Source: Anniella stebbinsi (Eukaryota > Chordata > Lepidosauria > Squamata > Anniellidae). Taken from it: a stretch of DNA of 64,000 nucleotides. A program made the translations under genes and the position numbers. Where the stretch lies: assembly GCA_029215795.1 (NCBI GenBank), contig JARDYH010000007.1:100579263-100643262 (forward strand), given 5' to 3'. The notes under the pieces were generated by a model that ran no database searches, had not been told where the DNA came from, and saw only the letters and a list, made by a program, of their open reading frames with translations. Shown here one piece after another: positions 33,373-44,377 of this stretch (its first letter is position 1; each line of letters opens with the position of its first letter).

Positions 33373-34590
33373 CGTGTCAGTTTGCCAGCACGTGTGAATG
33401 CCAGAGGGAACGGGCATGCATATGAAGCAGATCTACACCAAGCACGATATGACACTTTGAAAACGGTTTGAAAACTGTATATGGAGTGTGTCCTGGGCCC
33501 CAACAGTTGTCACTACTGTTATAAACCATTTAAAAGTAACAGTGTAGATCCTCTGGGGACTCCTGCCCCACTGGCTGTCAATCCTTCACCATCTCATTCC
33601 TTGCAAGGACAGAGACCATGAAGGCTTGACAGCTGGCAGGGGCAGGACTCACCCGCCAACTGGCAGTTGCCATTTTGTATAAAATGGTGGCTCAGCCTCT
33701 TACAATAAGAGACTATGATGTAATGGGCCCCATTAAGCAACATTCCCTTCCTGGAATAGGCCGAGCCCCCATTTGGTGCAAAATGGTGGGTCACAATGAG
33801 GGTGGGCTGCTCCCAGGCACTCACTGAGTCCCGGGGAGCTTGGCAACTGGGTCCAACAGCATGCTATGGTCCAGGGGGGTGGAAGTGGGGGAGTCTACCA
33901 GACTCTTGGACCCTAGTGGACACTTGCAACATCCCTAATTATAGGAGATGAGCGTTTATTCTTCCAGTGTTGTAATATCAGCCTTTTAACTTTCGAAAGG
34001 ATGTGGAGAATCCATTTCTGCTTCTAACCATTCACTAACTTCAAGAAAGCAGGGAAATGAACAAGAGGACACGTCCATCAGTAAATATGTACATCACCTG
34101 CAGGAGAAGGTGGAACCATCACTCTGCTGCCTGCCTGCCTGCCTGCCTGCCTGCCACCGCCATCAGCACCACGATCACCACTACTTTCCCTGTGGACTTC
34201 TGTGTGGTAGACTACCACTCCCTGCAGGACCAGGCTCCCAGCTGTTGTGGACAACTTCCACCTGTACTTGTCAGGAATATATAAGCTGGCTGGCTGAGGT
34301 GGCCTGGGAGAGCCATCACCTGCAGGAAAAGGAGGCCCATCACCCAGGGAAGAGGGGGGGTGCCAGCTTCTGCTGCTGTCTACCTGCTTTTGGGAGGGGC
34401 TTGAGCTGTGTGCCTGGGAGGGAGGACACAGGACCAAATGGGGGGACCAGAGGGGGGCAATCAGTGTAGTGACTGGTAGAAGGAGATATGGCATTGTGAG
34501 GAGGACTTGCCAGGTAAGGGGAACGAGGCCCAGACAGTTAATGGCTGTGCCATGTTCAGGTCCTCTGCATCCACAGGTTTGTTGGTTGCC
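33373..34590. other. Mostly anonymous DNA with one short MITE and (TGCC)n
   Basis: Apart from the MITE at 33429-33552 and a (TGCC)n run at about 34127-34155, nothing is recognised. 34200-34590 may be the leader of the L2 copy that follows, judging by position and orientation only. Confidence 0.4.
33429..33552. mobile_element. Short MITE, GATCTACAC family, copy 3
   Basis: AGATCTACACC...GTGTAGATCCT ends with the family core GAGTGTGTCCTGGGCCCCAA. It is diverged from the 3329 and 4281 copies in the terminal bases (GATC in place of TATC). Confidence 0.75.
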
Positions 34591-34599
34591 CTATCAGTC

Positions 34600-35590
34600 A
34601 GCCCTCAGGTTTCTGGATGCTGCTTTTAAAAACCCAGATCAGTGCATATAATAAGACCTCTCTCATCCATGATTTAATAATGGATGAGATGGCCAATCTG
34701 GTATGCATTACCGAGACCTGGGTGGGTGGGCAGGGAGGAGTTAGTCTCTCCAAACTATGCCCACTTGAAGGCTGGGGAGGGGAGGGTTGATGTGGTCTAT
34801 AGGAATGCCATCCCACTCTGCAGGCTTCCTGTTCATGCGACTATTGGTCTGGAGTGTTTGCACCTTGTGTTGGGTCAATGGGACAGATTAGGGATTCTGT
34901 TGGTGTACCACCCACCCCACTGCTCAACAGACTCCCTAGGTGAGCTGACAGAGGTGGCCTTGGGTGCAATCCCCCATATTGTTGGTTTTGGCAAATGTCA
35001 ACATTCATGCCAATGGTACTTTATCCAGGATATCTCAGGATTTCTTGGTTTTCATGACAATCATGGGACTGGCCCAACATGTCACTGACCCAACTCATGT
35101 AGCAGGCCATACTCTAGACCTGGTTTTCTCAACTGGACATGGAGATGGTGATCTGAAAATGGGGAACTTTACATCTGTCATGGTCAGATTACCACCTGCT
35201 GAGGTTTAGATTTATAGCAGCTTTTCCACTTTACAAGGGTGGGGGACCCATTGAGGTGGTCTGCTCCAGAGGCTAATGGATCCAGATGGTTTCCAAAGGG
35301 CTCTGGAGAGTTTTTTGGCAGATAGGGCTGGCTCTCCTGTTGAAACCCTGGTTGATCTGTGGAATGCAGAAATGACCTGGGCAGTTGATCCGATTTCTCT
35401 TGAGCAGCCTTTCCTGTGTCTACCAGGACTTAGACTCCGGTGTTATAGCAGGTGAATCAGATGAGATATCCAGAGCATAGTCTTGTCCAGTTTTCTTGGA
35501 TAAGTTTCAGTTGGTACAACTTGAATACATTGCCAAGGTGCTTGGACAGGTTCATGCAACCACCCTTGCCTCTCTTGGCTAATAAAAACT
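34600..35590 (+). pseudogene. L2 LINE ORF2 N-terminal (APE endonuclease) relic
   Basis: Across two frames the plus strand encodes an L2 AP-endonuclease region. ITETWVGG-like comes near 34705, then VVYRNAIPLCRLPVHATIGL, LGILLVYHPPHCSTDSLGEL, ANVNIHANGTLSR (the DFNVHxD motif with Asp lost), and TDPTHVAGHTLDLVFSTG. Farther on are PDGFQRALE, DLWNAEMTWAVD and DKFQLVQL. A frameshift near 35020 and stops make it dead. The RT domain does not follow. Confidence 0.88.
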
Positions 35591-36627
35591 AGTAGGGATG
35601 GAACAGCCAGCTGGGCCAGGGAAGTGATTAATCCCTCTTTGTGAGAGCGAGTGGTCCCAGGCAATCAGCAAGAGGCAGTAGTGAGACTGCACCTTCTCCT
35701 CTGCCCCACCTCCGCTGGCATTTCTTATTTTTGGAGAATTTAGAGATGAGCATGAAAGGTTCAAAAATGTATCGGGCTGACAAAAAATGCCCTTCTAAAG
35801 CTCTGTGCTGCTTCACCTCAGACTTCTTTGGACCCAAATCACCTCAGGTTCTGACATAGTGTGCACACTTCTGAAATGGGAATATTTGTCTCAGGTTCAT
35901 GCCTCATCTGAGGCTTTTATGCACCTCTTGTTCCTTGGGTAGGAGCAGCAAAGATTTTTTTAAAAGCTTTTGAGGGGCTTCAATCACCTCCATGCTGGAT
36001 AGCACCCATTGTGGGAGCACTCTGAGAACGGAATGTTAATTTACAGTTTCTTTTGTGTGTACGAGTGCTCTGGTGCAGTACAACTGGATAGGAAACAGTG
36101 AATAAATTCCAGAACCAGAAATCTAAAAGAACCACGGATTCTGACATGATTAGTGCCATTTTAGAAACAGGCCCATTTGGCTTCCTTATAGGCCCAACAA
36201 GAGTGAGTCACCTCATCAAAATCTTACCATGAATACTTTGTTTCAGGGTGAGTGTTCAAATAATTACAATGTGAATTCCATGAGATACAGACCAGGATAG
36301 ACAATTTAATAGTTTTTAACAGATTTTATTCATGAGGAAAAAAGGCAAACAAATGACAAGCTAAGATTGTTGCTGAGTGCAGTATTATGGTACGATGGAT
36401 GTTGTTGTTTACTCTCTTTGCACAGAAATGTTTAAAACAGGAAATTTCATCCTCTAGGCCAATTTCTAACCTAAGAACCATATCCTCCCTCCACTCTGGT
36501 CCAGGCCCACTTTCTGCTTCAACTGGCACATCCCAGCTGCTAAGTTCCCAACATCCCAGCCTCCAATAATTCCAGCTCGTCTTCCAAGCAACTCCCCCCC
36601 ATCCAGACTTCAGAACATAGTTCACTA
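35591..36627. other. Anonymous DNA
   Basis: Nothing recognised. The sequence after 35590 no longer follows the L2 reading, so the L2 was probably truncated here. Confidence 0.4.
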
Positions 36628-36659
36628 TGTTGGCTGGAGCAACTTAAAATCAAACTCGG

Positions 36660-37364
36660 ATGACAGGAGGAAGGTTAAATTTAGTTTTATTAGAAAAGAA
36701 GCGCTGTGGCGATCCCCTGCGCCTCCCGGCCAAAATTCAGGGAGATCCACCCCTACCAAACTAAACAAAAGCTTTTTATTCTTTTAGCATCAAAAAGGAA
36801 CTCCCCTCTCTGGTGACGTAGGCATAGGCATACTGGAGTCTTTTACAACACAGAACAGAGACATGGGAGTGAAAGAAAGATAACACTTAGCTTGGCTATT
36901 TTTACAGAAAGCAAGCAAGCAAGGTCAGTCTAAACATGAGATAAACAGGGCCTCTTTGGCCGGCAGAAACAAAGCATTCTTTCAACCTATGCTTCTCTCA
37001 TAAACTAGGTACTTGACACCTCAATGCCTCAAATCACCGGTACTTGGGGCCATTTGCCCTCTTTCCCTGAGGGGAATCTTAAGAATTTACATAAGATGGT
37101 ATCTGGTTGATTTAAAACTCAATTTGGAGATGTGAGGGGCAAGAAACAAATCTTAATTTTAAATTCCATGTCACAACTATGCGGTATCGTTTGATAGTTC
37201 TCCACACCTGTCCTCTGGTTTGGTCCTTGCTCCTACTTCCTGGTTTATCATTTGGTTCTGACTTACCAAATGACTGACCAAGTCCTTAATACTGCCTTGT
37301 CTCAAGATTCTAGTTCTGAGCTCTTGGCTTAATTCAGGCTGCTGCCCATGGCCCAGCCCTGACA
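36660..37364 (-). mobile_element. Probable solo LTR, reversed
   Basis: On the minus strand it starts TGTCAGGGCTGGGCC (plus 37364 leftward), has a TATA-like AATAAAAAGC (complement near 36772-36785) and, 80-90 bp later, a polyadenylation signal CTAATAAAACT (near 36688). This order matches a retroviral-type LTR. A clean target duplication and the exact 3' CA were not found; the end could extend to 36628 (TGTTGGC on plus). No gag, pol or env follows. Confidence 0.55.
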
Positions 37365-38086
37365 GAGAATAATTTGATTTAGCCAAGCCCATTTTGAATT
37401 GAGAAAAGGCTTACCATCGCTAATATCCTGTTCTTTGAACAGCCAGTTTCTCGCTGGCAAATCATGGAGAGTTCTATTCTCATGAAAGGTCTGGATAAGT
37501 AAGTGCATTAAACACCACTCAAGTGAAATTTTCTCATTTTGATGATTGGCTGTTGTACGGCATTCTAAGCCATGAATGCTTATCTCTGCTAGCAGAGGCC
37601 ATTTCCTGCAGCGGAAGTAGAGAATGTCATTAGTGTACCCAACCCTCTTATAACCCACAGCACATCATTAAATAATCTAATGATTGTATGGCCCATTGAC
37701 CTCCATCATTCATTGGTTAACAATGTTTGTTATGTTCAGGCACTAGGGAAATTGCTGCAGTGTTATCATTCCTTCTCTTACCCAACTCCCAGCTCAACTT
37801 TTATACAAAATACAAAAGGCTTGTAAATTGCTTCCAATGATATAATCTGATGTACAAACAAAGTTCCTCCCCAAGTTGCTAGTACAGCAATGATCTCATC
37901 AAAATAATATTTCCTATGGAGCAACTTATTTTCCTAAAGGTTGGTGTTCCTGCCCACAGTTTTTTGCTTTGTGAAGTTCAGGCATTATGCTAATGTTAGG
38001 CTATGGGAATCAGATGACTGAACAGACTCTTTATCAGGTCGGGCTAATACAAATGTCCTGTAGGATAGCTGTTAATACTTTCAGAC
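37365..38086. other. Anonymous DNA
   Basis: A minus-strand open frame (37329-37658, 109 codons) overlaps the LTR edge and has no recognisable motif. No other feature. Confidence 0.4.
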
Positions 38087-38597
38087 TAGGGTGGCCAACT
38101 GTCTGGTTTTGCCCAAACATGTCCTCCTTTTTGGGCCCTCAGGGGGGCCCGGACAGAATTTTTAATTTACTTTTTATATCTGGGAAAGGTGTGGCCGGGG
38201 GGGATGGGATGGGGGGAGAAGATACATTGAATGTCTCACTTGTTCTTTATTTCAGTGATTTTAACATTAAGATGTTATGTAGAACAGGTTTGTCCTGTGT
38301 GCTGGAAAATCAGACATGTGACCAAGGCCATGTTCAGATGGGCAGGCCCCCTTGGGGCTGGACATGCCCCCCTGGGGGCCGGAAATGTTTGGTGGCCATA
38401 CCCCCTTGGAAGCCTGATGTGTTGTCCTCCTTTCTGGTTTCCAAAAAATATGGTTGCTGATTTGGAGCTATTTTCGGGTGGACCTGCCCCCTTAGGGCTG
38501 ACCATGTCCCCTGGGGTCAGTACATGTTGGTGGGCACACCCCCTTGGGGGCTGGCCATGTTGTCCTCCTTTTTGGTTTCCAAAATATGGTCACCCTA
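38087..38597. mobile_element. Nonautonomous hAT element, TAGGGTGACCATATTTTGG family
   Basis: TAGGGTGGCC at left and GGTCACCCTA at right, with 7/8 matching target duplications TTTCAGAC (38079-38086) and TTTCAGAG (38598-38605). The right half carries repeated GGCAGGCCCCCTTGGGGCTGG-like words spaced ~60-120 bp, so it has internally duplicated units. The same sequence, reversed and without the repeats, is at 39664-39835. Confidence 0.85.
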
Positions 38598-38692
38598 TTT
38601 CAGAGATATGTAGCATTTATTACCCTTGCCAATGAAAACTTCCTATAATCTCAGATTTTAGCATGGGTGTATATATTACATTACATTATCAT

Positions 38693-38695
38693 CAC

Positions 38696-38740
<45 letters not shown>
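38693..38740 (+). repeat. (ATT)n microsatellite
   Basis: About 15 uninterrupted ATT units in AT-rich sequence. No adjacent LINE body is recognised. Confidence 0.95.
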
Positions 38741-38741
<1 letters not shown>

Positions 38742-38991
38742 AACCCTTCACATTTCAGAGGTTACAAGTGAAGTAAGATATTATAGATACTTTGGCTACG
38801 ATATGTAATACAACCTACAGTATGAATTTGCTGGGTGAACATGCATATTTGGGATTCTGTTTGTTTGTTTCTATGTTTGCATTTATTTGGTTAAATGTGA
38901 TCTCTCTCTTGGGTGTTGAGTTTTTGAAATAAAATTGGATATGCTCAAGAAGGTTGAGATAAAAGGGGAAGAACTTTTTCATTGCAGGAAA

Positions 38992-39180
38992 GGGCTGTAG
39001 CTCAGTGGTGGAGCACAGGCTTTGCAAGGAGAAAGTCCCCAGGTTCAATCACCAGCATCTCCAGGTAGGACTAGGAAAGAATTCTGCCTGCAACTCTGGA
39101 AAGCTGCTGACAGACAGTGTTCACAATAATGGCCTAACTTAGTGTAAGGCATCTTCCCCTGTTCCTACGAAATTCTTTGG
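38992..39180 (+). mobile_element. tRNA-Ala-derived SINE
   Basis: The head GGGCTGTAGCTCAGTGGTGG (A box) ... CTTTGCAAGG (anticodon-arm equivalent with TGC) ... GGTTCAATCACCAGCATC (B box) is tRNA-Ala-like. A tRNA-unrelated body follows (GGAAAGAATTCTGCCTGCAA ... TAGTGTAAGGCATCTTCCC ... TGTTCCTA). This SINE type is familiar from squamate genomes. The stems are too damaged for a working tRNA. Confidence 0.85.
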
Positions 39181-39181
39181 C

Positions 39182-39297
39182 AGGATCTACACTACAGTTT
39201 ATAACGGTATTGACAACTGTTGGGGCCCATGACACATTGCATGTATCGTTTTCAAACCACTTTCAAAATATTATATCCTTCTCGGTGTAGATCTTGC
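39182..39297. mobile_element. Short MITE, GATCTACAC family, copy 4 (inverted)
   Basis: AGGATCTACACTACAG...GTGTAGATCT with the reversed core GTTGGGGCCCA. It abuts the SINE tail at 39180, so one may have inserted beside the other. Confidence 0.7.
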
Positions 39298-39663
39298 CTT
39301 CATCAAAATTGATAGCGGCCTCGGCCTTGTTCAGGTGTTATGTACAACCAGTTGAATACAAAGGACAGCATCAGATGGTGCATCACATTGGAAGTAATGG
39401 ACAGCATTCATATTCGTATGTGCAATTGCTTGTGGATTTGAATGCACATTCAATTTATGACAATTTATGTCTGCAGTTCCTAAAAGCAGGGATATTCAAT
39501 ACAGTCTATAAAGTTTATGTGGATTTACAAAACCATAAGTTGGAAAAGCAGAAAACATGGTGGAAATAATGATAATATACATACATCTGAGTGTTTATGT
39601 TTGTGTTTTAAAAGCACATCTGGCTGATTTGGATTTTCTAATGAGAACAGATGAGTGTTGAAT

Positions 39664-39835
39664 TAGGGTGACCATATTTTGGAAACCAAAAAGGACAACA
39701 TGCCCACGCAAACATGGCCTTGGTCACATGTCTGATTTTACAGCATACAATTAAGTCAAACCTGTTCTACATAACATCTTAATGTTACACTCACTGAAAT
39801 AAAGAACAAGTGAGACATTCAAAGTATCTGAAATG
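39664..39835. mobile_element. Truncated hAT MITE related to 38087-38597
   Basis: TAGGGTGACCATATTTTGGA start, then the reverse complement of the 38.2-38.6 kb element (GTCACATGTCTGATTTT, CCTGTTCTACATAACATC, CACTTGTTCTTT complement), skipping its repeat block. The opposite terminus is not found. Confidence 0.8.
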
Positions 39836-40128
39836 AACTTCACTCACTCCTACTTTTGTCATTTTGTCACTCTACCTGAATCACAAATAGTCCTGCTAAT
39901 GACAAGTTAGATTTTTGAGTACGTGGTGCCACATGGCCTAGCTGCATATCTTTCAGGCTATTTTAGAATGCTGGGGAAGTGAGTATATTCAATACATCTG
40001 TTAGTGCCATTCTAGATTTAGGTAATGTGGAACCTCAGAATCTGAGCCCTCTTCTTCATGGCTACATGTTCCCAGTAGGTGGAATGATGTAGTCAATGTG
40101 ATCTCATGATGTCTTCAAACATCACATA

Positions 40129-40192
40129 ACAACCATCATCATCATCATCATCATCATCATCATAATTATAATAATAATAATAATTATTATTT
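40129..40192 (+). repeat. (ATC)n/(ATA)n microsatellite
   Basis: About ten ATC units passing into AATAATAAT; it is the reversed tail region of the adjacent L2 fragment. Confidence 0.9.
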
Positions 40193-40375
40193 ATGTATTT
40201 ATTTCTTACCCGCCTCTCCCTCCGGATCGAGGCGGGGAACAACATCAATAAAACAATATAAAATACATAAAACTGATTAAAAGCATATAAAATTAATACA
40301 TTATTAAAATATCAACAAAGTCTTAAAATTTGACTGGGTAGGCCTGCCAGAATTCAGGTTTAGAGTTAGGGGAAA
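40193..40375 (-). mobile_element. L2 LINE 3' end, reversed
   Basis: Carries CCGCCTCTCCCTCCGGATCG and GAGGCGGGGAACAAC, the reverse complement of the L2 tail at 46.16-46.2 kb. It extends to GGTAGGCCTGCCAG, the complement of the FRQAY codons that end L2 ORF2. Confidence 0.85.
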
Positions 40376-41039
40376 ATACATTTCTTTGAGATTATACACA
40401 TGTCATAGGAGCGGATGAGGCATTTCTTCCTCTGTATAGGGAGTACCCCATCTAACATTATGCTAGCTACACACACACACTACTTGTATTCAGAATTATT
40501 TAAAAAAATAAAGAAAAATAACATGTTGCCTATTAATTGGGAATAAAACACCTTTTGATATATAAAAAAGCTTTTAGTTGACCAATCTAACAGATGTATT
40601 GATTTAAAAGTTTGTTGCAACCACACTATCTATTTATTCTTCCTCAGCTGAAAAAAAAATCTGAAAAAACCTCCCTGGCCAGACTAATCATTTCCCATCT
40701 AGGATCACCAAAAATGAGAGCTGTGATTCTCTTATCCTCTCCAGATTTAGAACACCTTAAATCTTTACTGCTTATTTGGGTTAGTTCACTTTATTCTTAT
40801 TTTTCTTAAAGCTGAGAGAATTAGAGCAGCAATGCAGTATCAATAAAAATTCTGTGGATTGACCAAGTGCTTCCATACAGAGAGATGCCCATGTTGGCAA
40901 AAGTGTACAACAGGGCTTCCAGTTCAACTAAAGAGATTCTCCTGTTCAACTGAATTGATTTTTGATGGTGTATTTCCCTCTGCAAACAAACATGTGCCAG
41001 AAGATGGAAAATAGCAAAATCCTAATTTTATTGGAAATG
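40376..41039. other. Anonymous AT-rich DNA
   Basis: No gene or repeat recognised. Confidence 0.4.
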
Positions 41040-41775
41040 GCCTTTCCTTACCCGGCTCGCTGGGTGGGGAGAGGTGGTTGCGGGCGAGGATGGGGTGAGG
41101 TGACGTTGGGGACGGCTATTTGCTGGCCCAGGGTGGTGCCACCGGAGTTGGGAGGGGTCTACAGCTATTTAAGTCCCAGGGACCCCTCCTCACCTCCACA
41201 GTTTGTTCCGCAGCTCCCTCCCGCCCTCCCCTGTTGTCAGTGTGGGTTCGCTGGTCGTCAATTTTGAGGCCAAGTAGGAATTTTTTGCTCACAATCTGAC
41301 TTGGTTGTGAGTTTTTTCGCCTACTTCACACTGCAAAAGCAGGATGGGTGTTAATTAGGTTAATTGGCTACTTGGTCACTATATTGGGCGGTAGGAGCGG
41401 GCATTTTTTATGTTTTTTAATGGTGAGCATTCACTGGCACTGTTAAGTGATTGGTAACGCCTGAGGGCCAACCACTGAGAGCCCTGCGGCATCAGTTGGG
41501 GGGCTAGGGCTTACCTTTGGGGCCAACCTTTCTCGTCTACTCGGAGCCCTGCGGCACGAGTGGAGACGACACCGGAAGGCCCCCCCACCTCAGGTTGGGG
41601 AAGCTCAGGGGGTGGCGAGAGCGCAGGCGCCACTTCCCGGGCTGTGAATGTCTCGCCCGACCCCTTCAATGGCCTGGCTGGCCATGCTAAAATGCCCGCT
41701 TAGGATTCCTCCCCCCTTTTGTTTAACTGTAAATAATAAAGTGGCCCTTGTTTATATCCCAAATCTTGTGTCGCC
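41040..41775 (+). mobile_element. Possible LTR or CpG-rich mobile element
   Basis: A sharply GC/CpG-richer block than its surroundings. It has a TATA-like CTATTTAAGTCCC (41163-41175) and a downstream AATAATAAAGTGGCCC polyadenylation-type signal (about 41731), as in an LTR with a long R-U5. AGAGCCCTGCGGCA / CGGAGCCCTGCGGCACGAG occurs twice about 70 bp apart. TG/CA borders and target duplication not found. It could also be a diverged host CpG island with a first exon. Confidence 0.4.
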
Positions 41776-43289
41776 TCATTATTTTTCGTCCTTCGCTCCG
41801 CAACCATTCAGTAACTTTTTAATCTGGTTATGGACAGAAATGTTTTAGTATCACTGTTGGCATTCATGAAACACCGTTTTACAGAACTGCAAGGCAGATA
41901 CTGCAAGAAAGGAGATCAAGCATGAAAAAAATACATCAGTTTCTCAGAACTGGGCAATCTTAAGACCTTTAATACTCAAATATGTACCTAGAAGACAATA
42001 TTTATTGTAGTTTATTTTGTCTCCTGAACAGTAATTCATTTTGGATTCCTGTATGCACTCTGCATTTTCCTTTATAATTTCTTAGACCATAGGATCTGTA
42101 TCACGGATTAATATAACTATTTTATGCATATATAAATCTTTCTCTCTCTCTTTGTTTCATGTGGGATTGTACTTCAAGATTCACTGTGGAAGACCCTAAT
42201 CCTAAAAGAAGTTCTGTGCTAAAAGATTTATAAATGATACTTCAAGGATTTTTAGCATGAAGAGCTGAAAGAGGGCTGTCTCTCTATGTATCTAAAACCC
42301 GTTTTTCCATATTCTGGGCATAAGCTCCTCTAGAATATGAATGATCAGGGTTGGGGGAGAATTTCGCTGTAATTCTTGGACTAGAAGGACTAGTATGGAA
42401 GCAAAGGCAATTAAAACCAACATGAGTCAAAATACAGGAGGGTTCCTCTAGCCATGCTGTAAGGCTGAGATCCCTCATTAGGCATTACAGGGTCAGGACA
42501 ACATGGGGGCTTCTTTGCTGGTCCGAGGCACTCCAGAAAACTGTGTGCGCATGGAAAGTACGTTGCAAGCAAGCACAGTTTGTGACATTGCACAACAGCA
42601 TTACTTATCATTGGCATGTCTGTTATCAGGGTTTTTTAAATTATTTTTTATTTTTTTTACATTTCCCTGGTTTTTGAATTTTTTTTTATCATTACAGTGG
42701 TATGAAAAACACACACAAACAAGTCAGTAGCTGGGTAGATAAGTGCAAATGAATAAATATGTCCCTCTCTGTCACAAAAGGGTTTACTTCTGAGTAAGCC
42801 TCCGCAGAATTGCAGTGTACCTTTTTCATTTCCCTTCTTCTCTTCTCTTCATCTCTGATCTATTTGTCAGGAAAACTGACACCCTCAGCCCTCAAAGGCA
42901 CCTCACTCTTGTCTCAGTTGACAGCTTCTGCTACTCCACACACACTGTCAGAATGCTGACAGGAGGACCGCACTGGGCATGCTTGACTTATGGGAGAAAA
43001 AGATCCCATTGATGTGAATGGGATGGGTCTCTTAATAACTAATGAATAGATGAATTAACAGGAATCCTCACGTGAGTTGACCCAGGGCAGTTTGTTGCTA
43101 ACATCAGTAGCTGGCAGGAAGGGTTAACAATGAGAGGGAGCCTTCTTCTCGCAGTAAAGCTAGATGCTTCATAAGGCAATACAAGACCAGGACAACATAG
43201 GGCATCTTTGCTGACCAAGGAAAAGTGTGCTTGCATGGAGGGTACAGTCTAATCTGAAGTGTAGGTTTGTCATTACAACAACAGTTGCA
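41776..43289. other. Anonymous DNA with degenerate CCCATTGA repeat
   Basis: 42781-42815 (GGTTTACTTCTGAGTAAGCC) and 42995-43030 (GATCCCATTGATGTGAATGGGA) are the two halves of the degenerate palindromic motif noted at 7222, here apparently split by ~180 bp. The rest is anonymous. Confidence 0.4.
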
Positions 43290-44226
43290 TGTACTATGAT
43301 ACTATTTTAGGCTGCATTAATATAGGGTGACCAAATAAAATCCAGGTCAAGGCTCATGTAACTTTAACAGTTGTAGAGAAAAGGGAATTTCAGACAGTGT
43401 CATTTGTATGCAATTGGTTCCTCATGAAATTCCCTCTTCATCACAACAGTTAAAGGTGCATGCACTATACTAGAGTGACCGTATACAAAAGAAGGCAGGG
43501 CCCCTGCAACTTTAACTGTTGTGATGAAGAGGGAATTTCACCAGGAACTAATTGCATACAAATGACACTGGCTGAAATTCCCTTTTCTCTACAACTGTTA
43601 AAGTTATATGAGCCCTGACCTGGATTTTATCTGGTCAGCCTACATTAATAGGAGTATAGCTTCCAAATCGCGCAAGGTACTGGTTCCCTTCTATTCGGCA
43701 CTGGTTAGGCCTCATCTTGAATACTGCATCCAGTTCTGGGCACCACACTTCAAGAAGGATGCAGACAAGCTGGAGGGGGGGATTCACAGGAGGGCAGCGA
43801 GGATGATCAGGGTTCTGGAAACAAAACCCTATGAGGAAAGACTGAAAAGCATGTTTAGCTTTGACAAGAGAAGACTGAGGGGAGACATGATAGCACTCTT
43901 CAAGTACTTGAAAGGTTGTCACACAGAGGAAGGTCAGGGTCTCTTCTCGATTATCCCAGAGTGCAGGACACAGAATAATGGGCTCAAGTTACAGGAAGCC
44001 AGATTCTAGCTGGACATCAGGAAAAACTTCCTGACTGTTAGAGCAATATGACAATGGAACCAATGACCTAAGGAGGTGGTGGGCTCTCCCACATTAGGGG
44101 CATTCAAGAGGCAGCTGGACACCCATCTGTCAGGGATGCTTTAAGGTAGATTCCTGCATTGATCAGGGGGTTGGACTCAATGGCCTTATAGGCCCCTTCC
44201 AACTCTACTGTTCTATGATTCTATGA
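43290..44226 (+). mobile_element. CR1 LINE 3' part, split by a MITE
   Basis: 43290-43322 plus 43651-44226 are continuous with the CR1 at 56.57 kb. They encode [78 protein letters not shown] and FSIIPECRTQNNGLKLQEA, then the 3' UTR ending TCTACTGTTCTATGATTCT. Frameshifts exist (for example near 43855). The element lacks endonuclease and the RT core. Confidence 0.93.
43323..43642. mobile_element. Palindromic hAT-type MITE inside CR1
   Basis: TAGGGTGACC...GGTCAGCCTA, 320 bp, with a perfect 8-bp target duplication CATTAATA (43315-43322, 43643-43650). It interrupts the CR1 codons for the GCINRSIAS motif. Comparison with 56600-56625 shows the uninterrupted site with one CATTAATA copy. This empty-site comparison is the strongest evidence for the element's borders. 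Confidence 0.97.
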
Positions 44227-44269
44227 ACATTTTTATGTCTCTAGTAATGACTGATTGTTTTCTTTTTAG

Positions 44270-44377
44270 TTCAGAAATATCAACAGGCTTCAGCTGCTAC
44301 AAACAGGAGGACAGCAGCCACTGCTTTAACAGAAGAGCAATTCCTACAGAAGAGGAAGCATGCCATCCTGACTGCCA
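44270..44377 (+). CDS. Candidate conserved exon, cysteine-rich (TSP1-tail-like)
   Basis: A good acceptor (TGATTGTTTTCTTTTTAG, with AGTAATGAC as a possible branch point) precedes 108 nt that are open in phase. The peptide is STGFSCYKQEDSSHCFNRR followed by AIPTEEEACHPDC. The spacing C-x7-C-x12-C-x3-C resembles the last part of thrombospondin type-1 repeats in ADAMTS-like or THSD proteins. Length 108 is a multiple of three. The donor is weak (CCA/GTACAT). A second frame is also open, so this may be chance. A CR1 ends 44 bp upstream, as is common in introns. Confidence 0.22.

Noticed and set aside
34057..34494. Open frames on both strands around the (TGCC)n run
   Set aside because: Frames stay open on both strands because of the simple repeat; no homologous motif. 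Possibly L2 leader, but not supportable as coding.
38992..39064. tRNA-Ala gene
   Set aside because: The A and B boxes are present but stem pairing is broken and a SINE body follows; it is a tRNA-derived SINE head.
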